Shown piece by piece: positions 7,841 through 19,756 of a stretch of DNA of 33,749 nt; position 1 is the first letter of the stretch, and each line of letters starts with the position of its first letter. The stretch comes from Desulfobacterales bacterium. Its GTDB lineage: Bacteria > Desulfobacterota > Desulfobacteria > Desulfobacterales > UBA2174_A. Under the pieces are notes generated by a model that did no database searches, was not told where the DNA came from, and saw only the letters and a list, made by a program, of their open reading frames with translations. A program made the translations under genes and the position numbers. The DNA is taken from NCBI GenBank assembly GCA_025454075.1, contig JALOPD010000024.1, forward strand, positions 1-33,749, given 5' to 3'.

Positions 7841-10800
7841 CCCCCTTCGACCTCATCCGCACGCCCCTGAAAGGGGTCAGCCTCATCGAGGCGGCGGCCG
7901 GCACCGGCAAGACCTACACCATCGAGGGGCTTTACATCCGGCTGGTGCTCGAAAAGCAGCTGCCCGTCGAGCAGATCCTCGTGGTGACCTTCACGCGCGC
8001 GGCCACCGCCGAGCTGCGCGACCGGATCTACCGGCGCCTGGCCAAGGCCCGCGACGCTTTTGCCGGGGCCCCCGTCGAAGACGACGACCTCCTGCGGCAC
8101 GCGGTGGCCGGCCACCCCAGCCCCGCCCAGGCCGGCCGTCTGCTGCGTCAGGCGCTGATGGATTTCGACCGTGCGGCCATCTTCACCATCCACGGGTTCT
8201 GCCAGCGGGTGCTCTACGAAAACGCCTTCGAGACCGGCAGCGCGTTCGACGCCGAACTGCTCCAGGACCAGACGCCGATCCTGGTGGAAGTGGTGGAAGA
8301 TTTCTGGCGCCGGTGGGTCTGCGACCAACCGCCGGAGTTCCTTCAGTTTGCCAGGGGTGCCCTCGGGGACCCGGCCGGTCTGATGGAGCTGGCCCGCAAA
8401 TCCACGGCGGCCGATTTCGCGGTGACGCCCCGGCGGGACGAGCCGTGCCTGCGCGCCGAGACGCTCGCGGCCTACCGGCGGCGGCTGGAACAACTCGCGA
8501 ACGGCTGGCCGGCCGGCCGGGACGATGTGGGCCGCCTGCTTCTGGAGGCGCCGCTGAACGGCACCAGCTACGGCACCCTGGCGCCCGGGGAGGGCGGCGG
8601 CCCCTCGAAGCGCCGGCGCATGGTCCGGAGCCTCCTCGAGGCGCTGGACGCCTATTTCGCCGACGGGACCCCGAGTTACCCGCCGGTGGCGGCGGTCGCG
8701 AAGCTGGCCGCGTCGAGTCTGGCCCGCGCGACCCTCAGCCGCCGGCCGCCGCCGTCACACCCGGTTTTCGACGCCTGCGAAGCGCTGCACCGGGCCGCGC
8801 AGCCGCTCGCTTTGGAAATGACCGCGCAGCTGCAGCACCTCAAATGGCGCCTGCTGGGCGGGGTGCCGGCGGAACTGGAGCGGCGCAAGTCCGAAAAGGG
8901 AAGGGTCTCCTTCGACGACCTCCTGCGGCGGGTGGCCAGGGCCCTCGACGCCGCCGCGGGAGAGGGGTTGGCCGATGCCGTGCGCCGGCGGTTCCAGGCC
9001 GCGCTCGTGGACGAGTTCCAGGACACCGATGACCTGCAGTACGCTGTTTTCTCGCGGCTGTTCTCGGCGCCGCAGCACTTGCTGTTCATGATCGGCGACC
9101 CCAAGCAGGCCATCTACGGGTTTCGCGGTGCCGATATTTTTTCCTATTTGCGCGCCGCGCAGGACGCCGAGTCCTGTTTCACCCTCGTCCGCAACTGGCG
9201 CTCCTCACCCGGCCTGGTGCAGGCGGTCAACGCGCTTTTTTCGCAATCGGCCGCACCGTTCCTCTTCCCCGGCATCGACTTCACCCCGGGCAACGCCGCC
9301 CGGCAGGGCGCTGCCGCAGCGGAGCCCCCGATGGTCCTGTGGCACCTGGATTCCCGGCGCCACCGCGACGACGGCAAGGTCATGACCAAACCGGAGGCGC
9401 AGTCGCTGATCGCACGGGCCGTGACCGTGGAAATCCAGCGGCTGGTCGTCTCCGGAACCGCCGCGGTCCGGGCCGGAGACATCGCCGTGCTCGTGCGCAC
9501 CAACAGCCAGGCCGCTTTGATGAAGGACCACCTCTCGGCGGCCGGGGTGGCCTCGGTCGTTTACAGCACGGCCAACGTGTTCGATTCGACCGAGGCGCAC
9601 GAGCTGCTGGCCGTGCTGGCCGGCATCGCCGAACCCCAGAGTTCGTCGAAATTGAAATCGGCGCTGGCCACCCATCTGCTGGGCGTTCCGGCCGGGGAGA
9701 TCGCTGCCGGGGACCGGTCCGGGGCGGCGTGGGAACGGCGGACCCGCCGGCATTGGGAGTATTTCCGGCTGTGGAGCGAGCGGGGCTTCACCTTCATGTT
9801 CCGGCAGTTCCTGTCGGGCGAGGCGGTGAAGGCGCGCCTGCTCTCGCTGCCGGACGGCGAACGGCGCCTGACCAACCTCCTGCACCTGGCCGAGCTCGCG
9901 CACCGCGCCGCCGCGGATCAGAACCTCGGGGTGACCGGGCTGGTGGCCTGGCTCGGCCGCAGCGTCGACCCGGGCGCGCAGCGGTCCGAGGAAACCCAGC
10001 TCCGCCTGGAAAGCGACGAGCTGGCGGTCAAGATCGTCACGGTCCACCGCAGCAAAGGGCTGGAATACCCGGTGGTGTTTTGCCCCTTCGCCTGGTCCGG
10101 GTCCTCCCTGAGAAGCGGCGATGTTTTTTTCCACGACCCCGCTGCCGACAACCGCTTGACCGCCGACCTGAGCGGCGACAAGGATTCGCCCAACCGGGTC
10201 CGCGCGCAAAACGAGCTGCTGGCCGAAAACCTGAGAATGCTCTACGTGGCGGTGACCCGCGCGCAGGAGCGCTGCTATCTCGTCTGGGGCCGCATCAACA
10301 CCGCCGAGACATCGGCGCCGGCCTACCTGCTGCGCTCCGGCGCGGGCTCCGGCGCGGAAGCGTCAGCCGACGCCGAACGCGACTGGATCTCGCGGCTGCG
10401 GGCCGAATTCAAGACCCTCGGGGACGAAGAGGTGCGCAGCCGCCTGGACGAACTCGCCGACGCCTCGGACGGCACGATCGTGGTCCGGCCGTTGCCGGAA
10501 CGTGCGGCGGCGAGAGGGGCCGACGCCGGCCGGTCTTACCGGCAGTTGGCCTGCCGGGAGTTTCACGGCCGTATCGACCCCACCTGGCGCCTGACCAGCT
10601 ACTCCGCCCTGGCGGCGGCCGCCGGCGTGGACACGCCGGATCATGACGCCGGCCCTCCGATGGCCGGGGGGGCGCCTTCGCCGGAAGCGCATCGTCCCGC
10701 GGCGGAAGCCGGGATTGCCGGCTTCCCGGCGGGGGTTCGGGCCGGCACGTTCTTTCACTCGATTTTTGAAACGCTTGATTTCGCGCGCCCCGAGCCCCGG

Positions 10801-11436
10801 ACGGTCGTCGCCGCGAAACTCAAGGAGTTCGGGTTCGACTCGTCCTGGAAAGAACCCGTCTGCGGCATGATCGCCGATGTTCTCGACCTGCCGCTGTTCG
10901 ACGGCCCATCCCCTGTTCGCCTGGCGAAGGTGAACCGTGACCGGCGCATCACCGAGATGGAATTTTATTTTCCGCTGAACCTGGTGACGCCGGCGGACCT
11001 GGAAGCCGTGTTCGCCCGTCATGGGGCGCCGCCGGCCGGCGAAACCATCGAGCGTTTGCACTTCGCGCCGACGCGGGGTTTCATGAAAGGGTTCATCGAC
11101 CTGGTGTTCGAGCAGCGCGGCCGCTACTACCTGGTCGACTGGAAGTCGAATCGCCTGGGCGCGGCGCCGGAAGATTACCACTGCCGCCGGCTGGGCCCCG
11201 TGATGCGCGAGCACCTCTACGACCTGCAGTACCACATCTACACGCTGGCGCTGCACCAATACCTGCGCCGCCGGATTCCCGGCTATGAGTATGCCCGCGA
11301 TTTCGGCGGGGTGTGCTACGTTTTTCTGCGCGGGGTCCGCCGCGACCGGGGCCCGGAATACGGTTTTTTCCGCGACCGGCCCGACCCCCGGCTCGTCCAG
11401 GCCTTGGGAGAGGCGCTGATACCGGACTATGCCTGA
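7837..11436 (+). CDS. recB: Exodeoxyribonuclease V beta subunit (RecB helicase-nuclease)
   Basis: RecB is the 3'-5' superfamily 1 helicase and the only nuclease of RecBCD. The product has 1199 residues, close to E. coli (1180). Walker A is EAAAGTGKTYTIEG (AGTGKT at 21-26); VDEFQDTDDLQYAVF is the DExx box; MIGDPKQAIYGFRGAD, VTVHRSKGLEYPVVFCPF and RMLYVAVTRAQERCYLVW-like segments are later helicase motifs. The C-terminal nuclease keeps D1088 in GFIDLVF and D1101 and K1103 in LVDWKSN, with the same 13- and 2-residue spacing as the E. coli triad. It should therefore be fully active. The start overlaps the fhlB-like stop (ATGA) and the stop overlaps recD by eight bases. Confidence 0.96.
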   Translation: MTPFDLIRTPLKGVSLIEAAAGTGKTYTIEGLYIRLVLEKQLPVEQILVVTFTRAATAELRDRIYRRLAKARDAFAGAPVEDDDLLRHAVAGHPSPAQAGRLLRQALMDFDRAAIFTIHGFCQRVLYENAFETGSAFDAELLQDQTPILVEVVEDFWRRWVCDQPPEFLQFARGALGDPAGLMELARKSTAADFAVTPRRDEPCLRAETLAAYRRRLEQLANGWPAGRDDVGRLLLEAPLNGTSYGTLAPGEGGGPSKRRRMVRSLLEALDAYFADGTPSYPPVAAVAKLAASSLARATLSRRPPPSHPVFDACEALHRAAQPLALEMTAQLQHLKWRLLGGVPAELERRKSEKGRVSFDDLLRRVARALDAAAGEGLADAVRRRFQAALVDEFQDTDDLQYAVFSRLFSAPQHLLFMIGDPKQAIYGFRGADIFSYLRAAQDAESCFTLVRNWRSSPGLVQAVNALFSQSAAPFLFPGIDFTPGNAARQGAAAAEPPMVLWHLDSRRHRDDGKVMTKPEAQSLIARAVTVEIQRLVVSGTAAVRAGDIAVLVRTNSQAALMKDHLSAAGVASVVYSTANVFDSTEAHELLAVLAGIAEPQSSSKLKSALATHLLGVPAGEIAAGDRSGAAWERRTRRHWEYFRLWSERGFTFMFRQFLSGEAVKARLLSLPDGERRLTNLLHLAELAHRAAADQNLGVTGLVAWLGRSVDPGAQRSEETQLRLESDELAVKIVTVHRSKGLEYPVVFCPFAWSGSSLRSGDVFFHDPAADNRLTADLSGDKDSPNRVRAQNELLAENLRMLYVAVTRAQERCYLVWGRINTAETSAPAYLLRSGAGSGAEASADAERDWISRLRAEFKTLGDEEVRSRLDELADASDGTIVVRPLPERAAARGADAGRSYRQLACREFHGRIDPTWRLTSYSALAAAAGVDTPDHDAGPPMAGGAPSPEAHRPAAEAGIAGFPAGVRAGTFFHSIFETLDFARPEPRTVVAAKLKEFGFDSSWKEPVCGMIADVLDLPLFDGPSPVRLAKVNRDRRITEMEFYFPLNLVTPADLEAVFARHGAPPAGETIERLHFAPTRGFMKGFIDLVFEQRGRYYLVDWKSNRLGAAPEDYHCRRLGPVMREHLYDLQYHIYTLALHQYLRRRIPGYEYARDFGGVCYVFLRGVRRDRGPEYGFFRDRPDPRLVQALGEALIPDYA

Positions 11437-13273
11437 CCTGATCGACGACGGGCTGTTTTCAGCCCTGGACCGGCACTTCGCCAGGTTCATCGGCCGCTTC
11501 GGCGGGGCGGACCCCCATCCGATCCTCCTGGCGGCGGCGCTGGTGAGCCGGGTCACCGGAAACGGCGATGTGTGCCTGGATCTCAATGCCTGCGCGGGCA
11601 AGCCCGTTGACGGGTCGCCGACCGCGCTCGCGTGCCCGCCCGTCGAGCTCTGGGTCGCGGCGCTGCGCGCCTCCCCGGCGGTCGGCCGGCCGGGCGAGCG
11701 CCGTCCGCTGGTGCTGGACGACCACAACCGCCTCTACCTCCACCGCTACTGGGGGTATGAAAGCCGCCTGTCGGCCCGCATCCTGGAGCGTGCGGGCGCC
11801 CCGCCGGGGGACCTGGACGACGGGCGGTTGAGGGCCGCCATCCGGCGCCAATTTACCGGTTGCAGCGGGCCGGGGACCGACTGGCAGGAGGTGGCTGTGG
11901 CCGTGGCACTGCTCAAGCGTTTTGCCGTGATCACCGGCGGGCCGGGAACCGGCAAGACCACGACCGTGGCCAGGATCCTCGCCGTGTGGGAGGAGGTAAC
12001 CCAGGGGCGTGCGACACGGGTGCTGCTGGCCGCGCCCACGGGCAAAGCCGCCGCCCGGCTCAAGGAATCCCTGCGGCCCGGGGCGGGGCTGCCTGCGCCG
12101 GCGGCCGGTGGCGGCCCCGCGCCCGCCCGCGAGGTCTACACCCTGCATCGCCTGCTCCGGCCGGTGGTCGGCACGCCCTTGTTTCGACACAACGCCGAGA
12201 ACCCGCTGCCGGTCGACCTGATGATCGTCGACGAGGTCTCCATGGTCGACCTGGCCCTCATGGCCAAGCTGGTGGACGCCCTGCCCGGGGCGGCCCGGCT
12301 GGTGCTGATCGGCGACCGCGACCAGCTGGCGTCGGTGGAGGCCGGTTCGGTTCTGGGGGACATCTGCGGCCGGTTGCGGCGGCCGGGGTTCTCTCCTGAG
12401 TTCGGGGAGGTGCTCCGGCGGGTGACCGGACAGACGGTTCCGCCGGCGACCGGGGGCCGGCCGCTGCAGGACTGTATTGTGGAGCTGCAGGCCAGCTACC
12501 GGTTTGCCGCCGGCAGCGCCATCGGGGAGATCAGCCGGGCGGTCAACCGGGGCGATGGGCCGGGCATGGTCGAGATCCTGTCGCGGACCGGAAAAGGGAC
12601 GGTCGCCTGGCTGGAACCGCAGGCCGGCGCGGAGGGCATGGCCGGGCTGGAAGAGCGTCTGGCGGAAGGCTACGCAGCGTATCCAACGGAGGGCGGCCCC
12701 GAGGCGATGCTGCAGGCGCTCGGCCGGTTCAAGGTGCTGTGCGCCCACCGCGCCGGCGTCACCGGGGTGGAGGCCGTCAACCGGATGGCGGAGCGCATGC
12801 TGGTGCGTCGGGGCCGGGTTAAAATCAACCCGCGCAGCGGCAGCCCCTGGTATGCCGGCCGGCCCGTGCTCATCACGCAAAACGACTACAGTTTGGGGCT
12901 TTTCAACGGCGACATCGGGATCACCCTGCGCGACCCCGGAGAGGGGTCCGAAGCTCTGGCGGTTTTTTTCCCCGATGCGGCCGGGGGGCTGCGGCGGTTC
13001 CTGCCGTACCGCCTGCCCGCGCACGAGACGGTGTACGCCATGACGGTGCACAAGAGCCAGGGGTCCGAGTTCGAAGAGGTGCTGCTGGTGCTGCCGGCCC
13101 AGGATTCGCCGGTGCTCTCCCGCGAACTGGTCTACACGGCCCTCACCCGGGCGCGGAGGAAGATCACGCTCGTCGCCGGCCGGGAGGTGCTCACGACCGC
13201 CATCCACCGCCGCATCGAACGCACCTCCGGCCTGCGGGATGCGCTGTGGGGAGACACCCCAACCAGTTATTGA
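11429..13273 (+). CDS. recD: Exodeoxyribonuclease V alpha subunit (RecD helicase)
   Basis: RecD is the fast 5'-3' helicase of RecBCD. The 614-residue length equals the E. coli form (608) and is shorter than RecD2, which suits the recB neighbour. Walker A is ITGGPGTGKTTTVARIL (GGPGTGKT at 170-177). LMIVDEVSMVDLALMAKL is the Walker B/DExx region, LIGDRDQLASVEAGSVLGDI is motif III, and AMTVHKSQGSEFEEVLLV with ELVYTALTRARRKITLV are the C-terminal helicase motifs. It overlaps recB by eight bases. A short TGGGG/CCCCA stem (13247-13261) lies just before the stop; a convincing terminator was not seen after it. Confidence 0.95.
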   Translation: MPDLIDDGLFSALDRHFARFIGRFGGADPHPILLAAALVSRVTGNGDVCLDLNACAGKPVDGSPTALACPPVELWVAALRASPAVGRPGERRPLVLDDHNRLYLHRYWGYESRLSARILERAGAPPGDLDDGRLRAAIRRQFTGCSGPGTDWQEVAVAVALLKRFAVITGGPGTGKTTTVARILAVWEEVTQGRATRVLLAAPTGKAAARLKESLRPGAGLPAPAAGGGPAPAREVYTLHRLLRPVVGTPLFRHNAENPLPVDLMIVDEVSMVDLALMAKLVDALPGAARLVLIGDRDQLASVEAGSVLGDICGRLRRPGFSPEFGEVLRRVTGQTVPPATGGRPLQDCIVELQASYRFAAGSAIGEISRAVNRGDGPGMVEILSRTGKGTVAWLEPQAGAEGMAGLEERLAEGYAAYPTEGGPEAMLQALGRFKVLCAHRAGVTGVEAVNRMAERMLVRRGRVKINPRSGSPWYAGRPVLITQNDYSLGLFNGDIGITLRDPGEGSEALAVFFPDAAGGLRRFLPYRLPAHETVYAMTVHKSQGSEFEEVLLVLPAQDSPVLSRELVYTALTRARRKITLVAGREVLTTAIHRRIERTSGLRDALWGDTPTSY

Positions 13274-13541
13274 CCCGGCGATTGAAATTTGACGAGTTAT
13301 AGAATCTCACGCAAAGGCGGAGCGGGGTGCCCGCCGCGTCGAGCCGCCACCACCCGTTCAAGGAACCTACCCACGGCAGCCGGCCCGCTCCATACCGACA
13401 GCTTCCGGCAGGCACCACCTTAGATCTGCTCGCGTTCAAGCGATGGCCGGCCGAACGGCCGGTGACATGTTTACCCGCTGCGTCACCTGTGCTATTTTCA
13501 CACAAGGTTCGGACATCGATTTCAACCACACAGGAGCGCAG
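13274..13541 (+). other. Intergenic region recD-ispF
   Basis: This 268-bp stretch has no gene that I can support. It contains a GC-rich hairpin (CCGGCC/GGCCGG, 13447-13462) without a T-tract and the candidate ispF promoter. The ispF reading frame is open upstream to an ATG at 13443, but that extension shows no family similarity and overlaps the promoter. Confidence 0.6.
13470..13498 (+). promoter_or_regulatory. Candidate promoter for ispF-uvrB-uvrC
   Basis: TTTACC (13470-13475), 17 bases, then TATTTT (13493-13498); each hexamer matches four of six positions. Transcription would start near 13505, about 37 bases before the ispF ATG. The surrounding 268-bp gap also makes a promoter likely here. 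Confidence 0.4.
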
Positions 13542-14053
13542 ATGACAGGCAACCATTTCAGGACGGGCATCGGCTTCGATTTTCATCGGCTGGTCGAGGG
13601 CCGCGATCTCATATTGGGCGGGGTCGAAATCCCGTACGCAAAAGGGCTCCTGGGGCACTCCGACGCGGATGTCCTGGTGCATGCCATCTGCGACGCCCTG
13701 CTCGGGGCCTGCGGCCTGGGCGACATCGGCATTCACTTCCCGGACACCGACCCCGCCTACAAGGGGGTTTCCAGCCTCGAGCTCCTGGGGAAGACCTGCG
13801 CGCTGATCGACGCCAACGGGTACCGGATCGTCAACGTCGATGCGGTCGTCCTCGCCGAAGCGCCCAAGGTCATGCCTTTCCGCCGCGAGATGCTGAGCCG
13901 CATCCTGCAGGCCATGGGGGCGGCTGCCCCGCAAGCGCTCAACCTCAAGGCAACGACCACCGAGGGCTGCGGGATGATCGGGAGAGGCGAGGGGATCGGC
14001 GCTATGGCCACCGCGTTGATCGAGCGCCGGCCGCTCGACCGGGACGGGGGCCC

Positions 14054-14057
<4 letters not shown>
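13542..14057 (+). CDS. ispF: 2-C-methyl-D-erythritol 2,4-cyclodiphosphate synthase
   Basis: IspF closes the cyclic diphosphate ring in the MEP isoprenoid pathway, giving MEcPP and CMP. The 171-residue product starts [20 protein letters not shown], where D and H of DFH bind the zinc. It continues with [20 protein letters not shown] (third zinc histidine in GHSDAD), [12 protein letters not shown], and the CDP-binding [22 protein letters not shown] at 13532-13536 sits five bases before the ATG and decides the start against the open upstream extension to 13443. It is not next to ispD here. The stop overlaps the uvrB start (ATGA), so isoprenoid and repair genes share a transcript. Confidence 0.95.
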
Positions 14058-16044
<1,987 letters not shown>

Positions 16045-16048
<4 letters not shown>

Positions 16049-17916
16049 ACGCCCCCGCGCCCCCCGCTCCGCCGCCGGCCGGCGCCCCCGCCCGGAAGGC
16101 CGCGGAGGCCCCCTCCGAACCCGGCGTCTACCTGATGAAGGGGGCCGACGGCCGGGTCCTTTATGTCGGCAAGGCCCGCAGCCTTCGCAAGCGGCTGGCG
16201 GGCTATTTCAAAACCTCGGCGCATGCCGATTCCAAGATCGATGCGCTGGTGGCCCGGATCGCCGACATCGAAATCATTCTCACCCGCACCGAAAAAGAAG
16301 CCCTCATCCTGGAGTCGAACCTCATCAAGCGCCACCGGCCGCGCTTCAACGTGGTGCTCAAGGACGACAAGCGCTACCCCTCCCTGCGGCTGGACCCGAC
16401 GGAGGACTACGCGCGGTTCACCGTGGTGCGCAAGATCGGGGAGGACGACGCCCTCTACTTCGGCCCCTTTGCCTCGGCGCACGCCGTGCGCGAAACCCTC
16501 AAGGTGCTCAACCGGACCTTCCGGCTGCGCAAATGCAAGGCGAGCGAATTCCGCACCCGGACCCGGCCCTGTCTGCACTGCCAGCTGAACGGCTGCCTGG
16601 CCCCCTGCTGCCGGGATATCCCGCGGGAGGTGTATCGCGAGCAGGTCCAGGAGGCGATTCTCTTTTTGAAGGGCCGCACCCAGGAGCTGGTGGGCAAGAT
16701 CCGCGGGGAGATGGAGGCCGCCGCCGCCGCCCGGGAGTACGAAAAGGCGGCCCGCCAGAGGGACAAGCTGTTTGCGCTGCAGCGGACGGCCGAAAAACAG
16801 GTCGCGGTGACCACCGACTTCATGGACCGGGACGTCTTCGCGGCGGTGTCCGCCGACGGCGCCGCCGTCATCACCCACCTGGAAGTGCGCGGCGGCTTCC
16901 TCACGGGCACGCGCCACTTCGGCTTCCCCGAGACCATGGCCGCGGAGGACGAAATGCTGGGGGTCTTCATCCGCCAGTTTTACGAGGGCCGCGCCTTGGT
17001 GCCCGGGGAGCTGTTCGTGTCGCACGCGCTCGAGGACGCGGGGTGGATCGAGGAGGGGCTGGCCGCCCAAAGAGGCCAGAGCGTGCGCATCCGCCGGCCG
17101 GAGCGCGGCAAGAAGGCCCGGCTGCTGGAGATGGCGCTGCACAACGCCCGCACGGAACTCGAGGCCCTTCTGGCCCGGCGCTCCAGCGGCGCCGAGCTGC
17201 TGCCGCGGCTGCAGCGGCGCCTGAACCTCTCCCGTTATCCGCAGCGCATCGAGTGCGTCGACAACTCGACCCTGATGGGATCCGACCCCGTGGCCGGCCT
17301 GGTGGTGTTCGTCGACGGCCGCCCGGAGCCCGCCGCCTGGCGCCGATACCGCATCACGGGGGTTACGGTCCCGGATGATTACGCGGCCATGTCCCAGATC
17401 CTCCGCCGCCGGCTGGGGAAAGGGCCGGCATCGGAGCCGTTTCCCGACCTCCTGATGGTGGACGGCGGCAAGGGGCAGCTCGGGGCGGCGCTGGCGGTGA
17501 TGAAGGATTTGCAGATCGAAGGGCGAATGGACGTTGTCGGGATCGCGAAAAAAGACCCGGGCCGGGGGGAGGCGCACGACAAGATTTTCCTGCCGGGGCG
17601 GTCGAACCCGGTCCATTTCGGGCGGGAGGGCGACCTGCTGCTTTTTTTGCAGCGCGTGCGGGACGAAGCGCACCGCCACGCCGTCGCCTTCCACCGCCGG
17701 CGGCGGCGGGCGTCGACCCTGGCCTCGGCGCTGGACACGATCCCCGGGGTCGGCCGGGCCCGCAAAGCGCAGCTGCTCGATCGTTTCGGCAGCTTTGAAG
17801 CCGTCCGGGCAGTCACGCTCGATGAGCTGAGCGCGCTGCCCGGTTTCAACCGCAAACTGGCCGAAGCGATCAAGGAAGCCCTGAGCGCGAAGGTGGACGC
17901 TCGCAGGGCGGAGTGA
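16045..17916 (+). CDS. uvrC: UvrABC excision nuclease subunit C
   Basis: UvrC makes the 3' and 5' incisions in nucleotide excision repair. The N-terminal GIY-YIG nuclease reads [20 protein letters not shown] (GVY 27-29, YVG 40-42). C164, C176, C184 and C188 repeat the 12-8-4 spacing of the four E. coli cysteines that bind an iron-sulfur cluster. A UVR motif lies near [20 protein letters not shown]. The RNase-H-like second nuclease has [14 protein letters not shown] (usually FDISH), [14 protein letters not shown] and [12 protein letters not shown] tandem helix-hairpin-helix pair ends it ([19 protein letters not shown]). Residues 1-20 form an extra Pro/Ala-rich lead; no other start is available. 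The stop directly abuts the mdh stop on the opposite strand. Confidence 0.96.
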
Positions 17917-18903
<987 letters not shown>

Positions 18904-18929
18904 TCAGCCGAAGATAGGATAAGGTCTTG

Positions 18930-18957
18930 TCGATAGCACAAATCACCCGATTGTCAA
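18930..18957 (-). promoter_or_regulatory. Promoter for mdh
   Basis: On the minus strand a perfect TTGACA (18952-18957) is followed by 16 bases and TATCGA (18930-18935), preceded by TG as an extended -10. Transcription would start near 18923, giving a leader of about 70 bases before the ATG at 18852. Confidence 0.5.
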
Positions 18958-19002
18958 CAGAATTTAGACAGCCGGATTTCCCTTTGCGGGGATCAAACCT
19001 TG

Positions 19003-19011
19003 TGATATGAT
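19003..19011 (+). promoter_or_regulatory. Extended -10 promoter for the MglA-like signalling group
   Basis: TGATATGAT has the TGn extension and TATGAT (19006-19011), five of six matches to the -10 consensus. A weak -35 (TTGCGG, 18984-18989) lies 16 bases upstream. Start of transcription would be near 19018, about 76 bases before the ATG at 19094. It is divergent from the mdh promoter. Confidence 0.45.
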
Positions 19012-19093
19012 AAGAAATTAGAATCGGAAGGGAACCGGCACAAGACGGAGCGGCGACGGCCGTCCGCAGGGGTCGCGCTTCGGGGCGGATGAC

Positions 19094-19702
19094 ATGGCGG
19101 TAGTCAATCTCAAAAAACGTCAGATCGAGTGCAAGATCGTTTATTACGGGCCGGCGCGCTGCGGCAAGACCACCAATCTCGAGTATATCCACCGGACCTT
19201 CACGCAGCATGTCAAGGGGGAGATGATCTCGATCGACACCGAGGGCGACCGCACCCTGTTTTTCGATTTTCTGCCCCTGGAGCTCGGCAAGCTCAGGGGC
19301 TGTGACGTGCGGGTCCAGCTCTACACCGTGCCGGGCCAGGTCCGCTACTCATCCACCCGCAAGCTCGTTCTGAGGGGCGCGGACGGCATCGTGTTCGTGG
19401 CGGACTCGCTGGAGGTTCGCCGGGAGCAGAACATGCTGGCGCTGAAGGACCTGCAGCAGAACCTTCGGGATTACAACTTGAGCGTCTTCAAGGTCCCGCT
19501 GGTGCTGCAGTTCAACAAGCGGGACCTGGCCGATGCCGGGATCTCCCTGATGACGGTCGAGCAGATGTCCACGGAGCTGAACCGGCAGTTGAAAGCCCCG
19601 GCCTTCCCGGCCGCGGCCCTCAGCGGGATGGGGGTCGGCAAGACCCTGCAGGAGTGCCTGCGGCTGGTTTTGCGCTCGCTGCAGCAGGAGCTCAATTTCT
19701 AA
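19094..19702 (+). CDS. MglA-like small Ras-family GTPase
   Basis: The 202-residue protein resembles Myxococcus MglA, the polarity and gliding-motility GTPase. IECKIVYYGPARCGKTTNLE holds the P-loop (19-27); TEGDRTLFFDFLPLELG is the switch I region; LYTVPGQVRYSSTRKLVLRG carries switch II with TVPGQ in place of DxxGQ, as in MglA; LQFNKRD (NKRD at 141-144) is the base-specificity motif. The P-loop reads GPARCGKT where MglA has GPGLCGKT. No lipidation signal is present and no Roadblock/MglB gene, the usual activating partner, is nearby. It is the first gene of a group with a DUF4388 and a PilZ protein, which suggests signalling to motility or surface structures. The family is firm; the pathway is inferred. 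Confidence 0.88.
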   Translation: MAVVNLKKRQIECKIVYYGPARCGKTTNLEYIHRTFTQHVKGEMISIDTEGDRTLFFDFLPLELGKLRGCDVRVQLYTVPGQVRYSSTRKLVLRGADGIVFVADSLEVRREQNMLALKDLQQNLRDYNLSVFKVPLVLQFNKRDLADAGISLMTVEQMSTELNRQLKAPAFPAAALSGMGVGKTLQECLRLVLRSLQQELNF

Positions 19703-19716
19703 CCACGACGGCCGTC

Positions 19717-19742
19717 GCCGCCGGCCCGGTTGCGGCTTTTTT
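19717..19742 (+). terminator. Weak intrinsic terminator or attenuator after the MglA-like gene
   Basis: GCCGC (19717-19721) can pair with GCGGC (19732-19736) around a 10-base loop, followed directly by six T residues (19737-19742). The stem has only five pairs, so termination would be partial. Its position just before the DUF4388 start could tune the ratio of the two products. Confidence 0.3.
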
Positions 19743-19756
19743 CCACCGCTGAATTC

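Noticed and set aside
13443..13541. N-terminal extension of ispF from an upstream ATG
   Set aside because: It overlaps the likely promoter, has no family similarity, and the ATG at 13542 has a good ribosome site.
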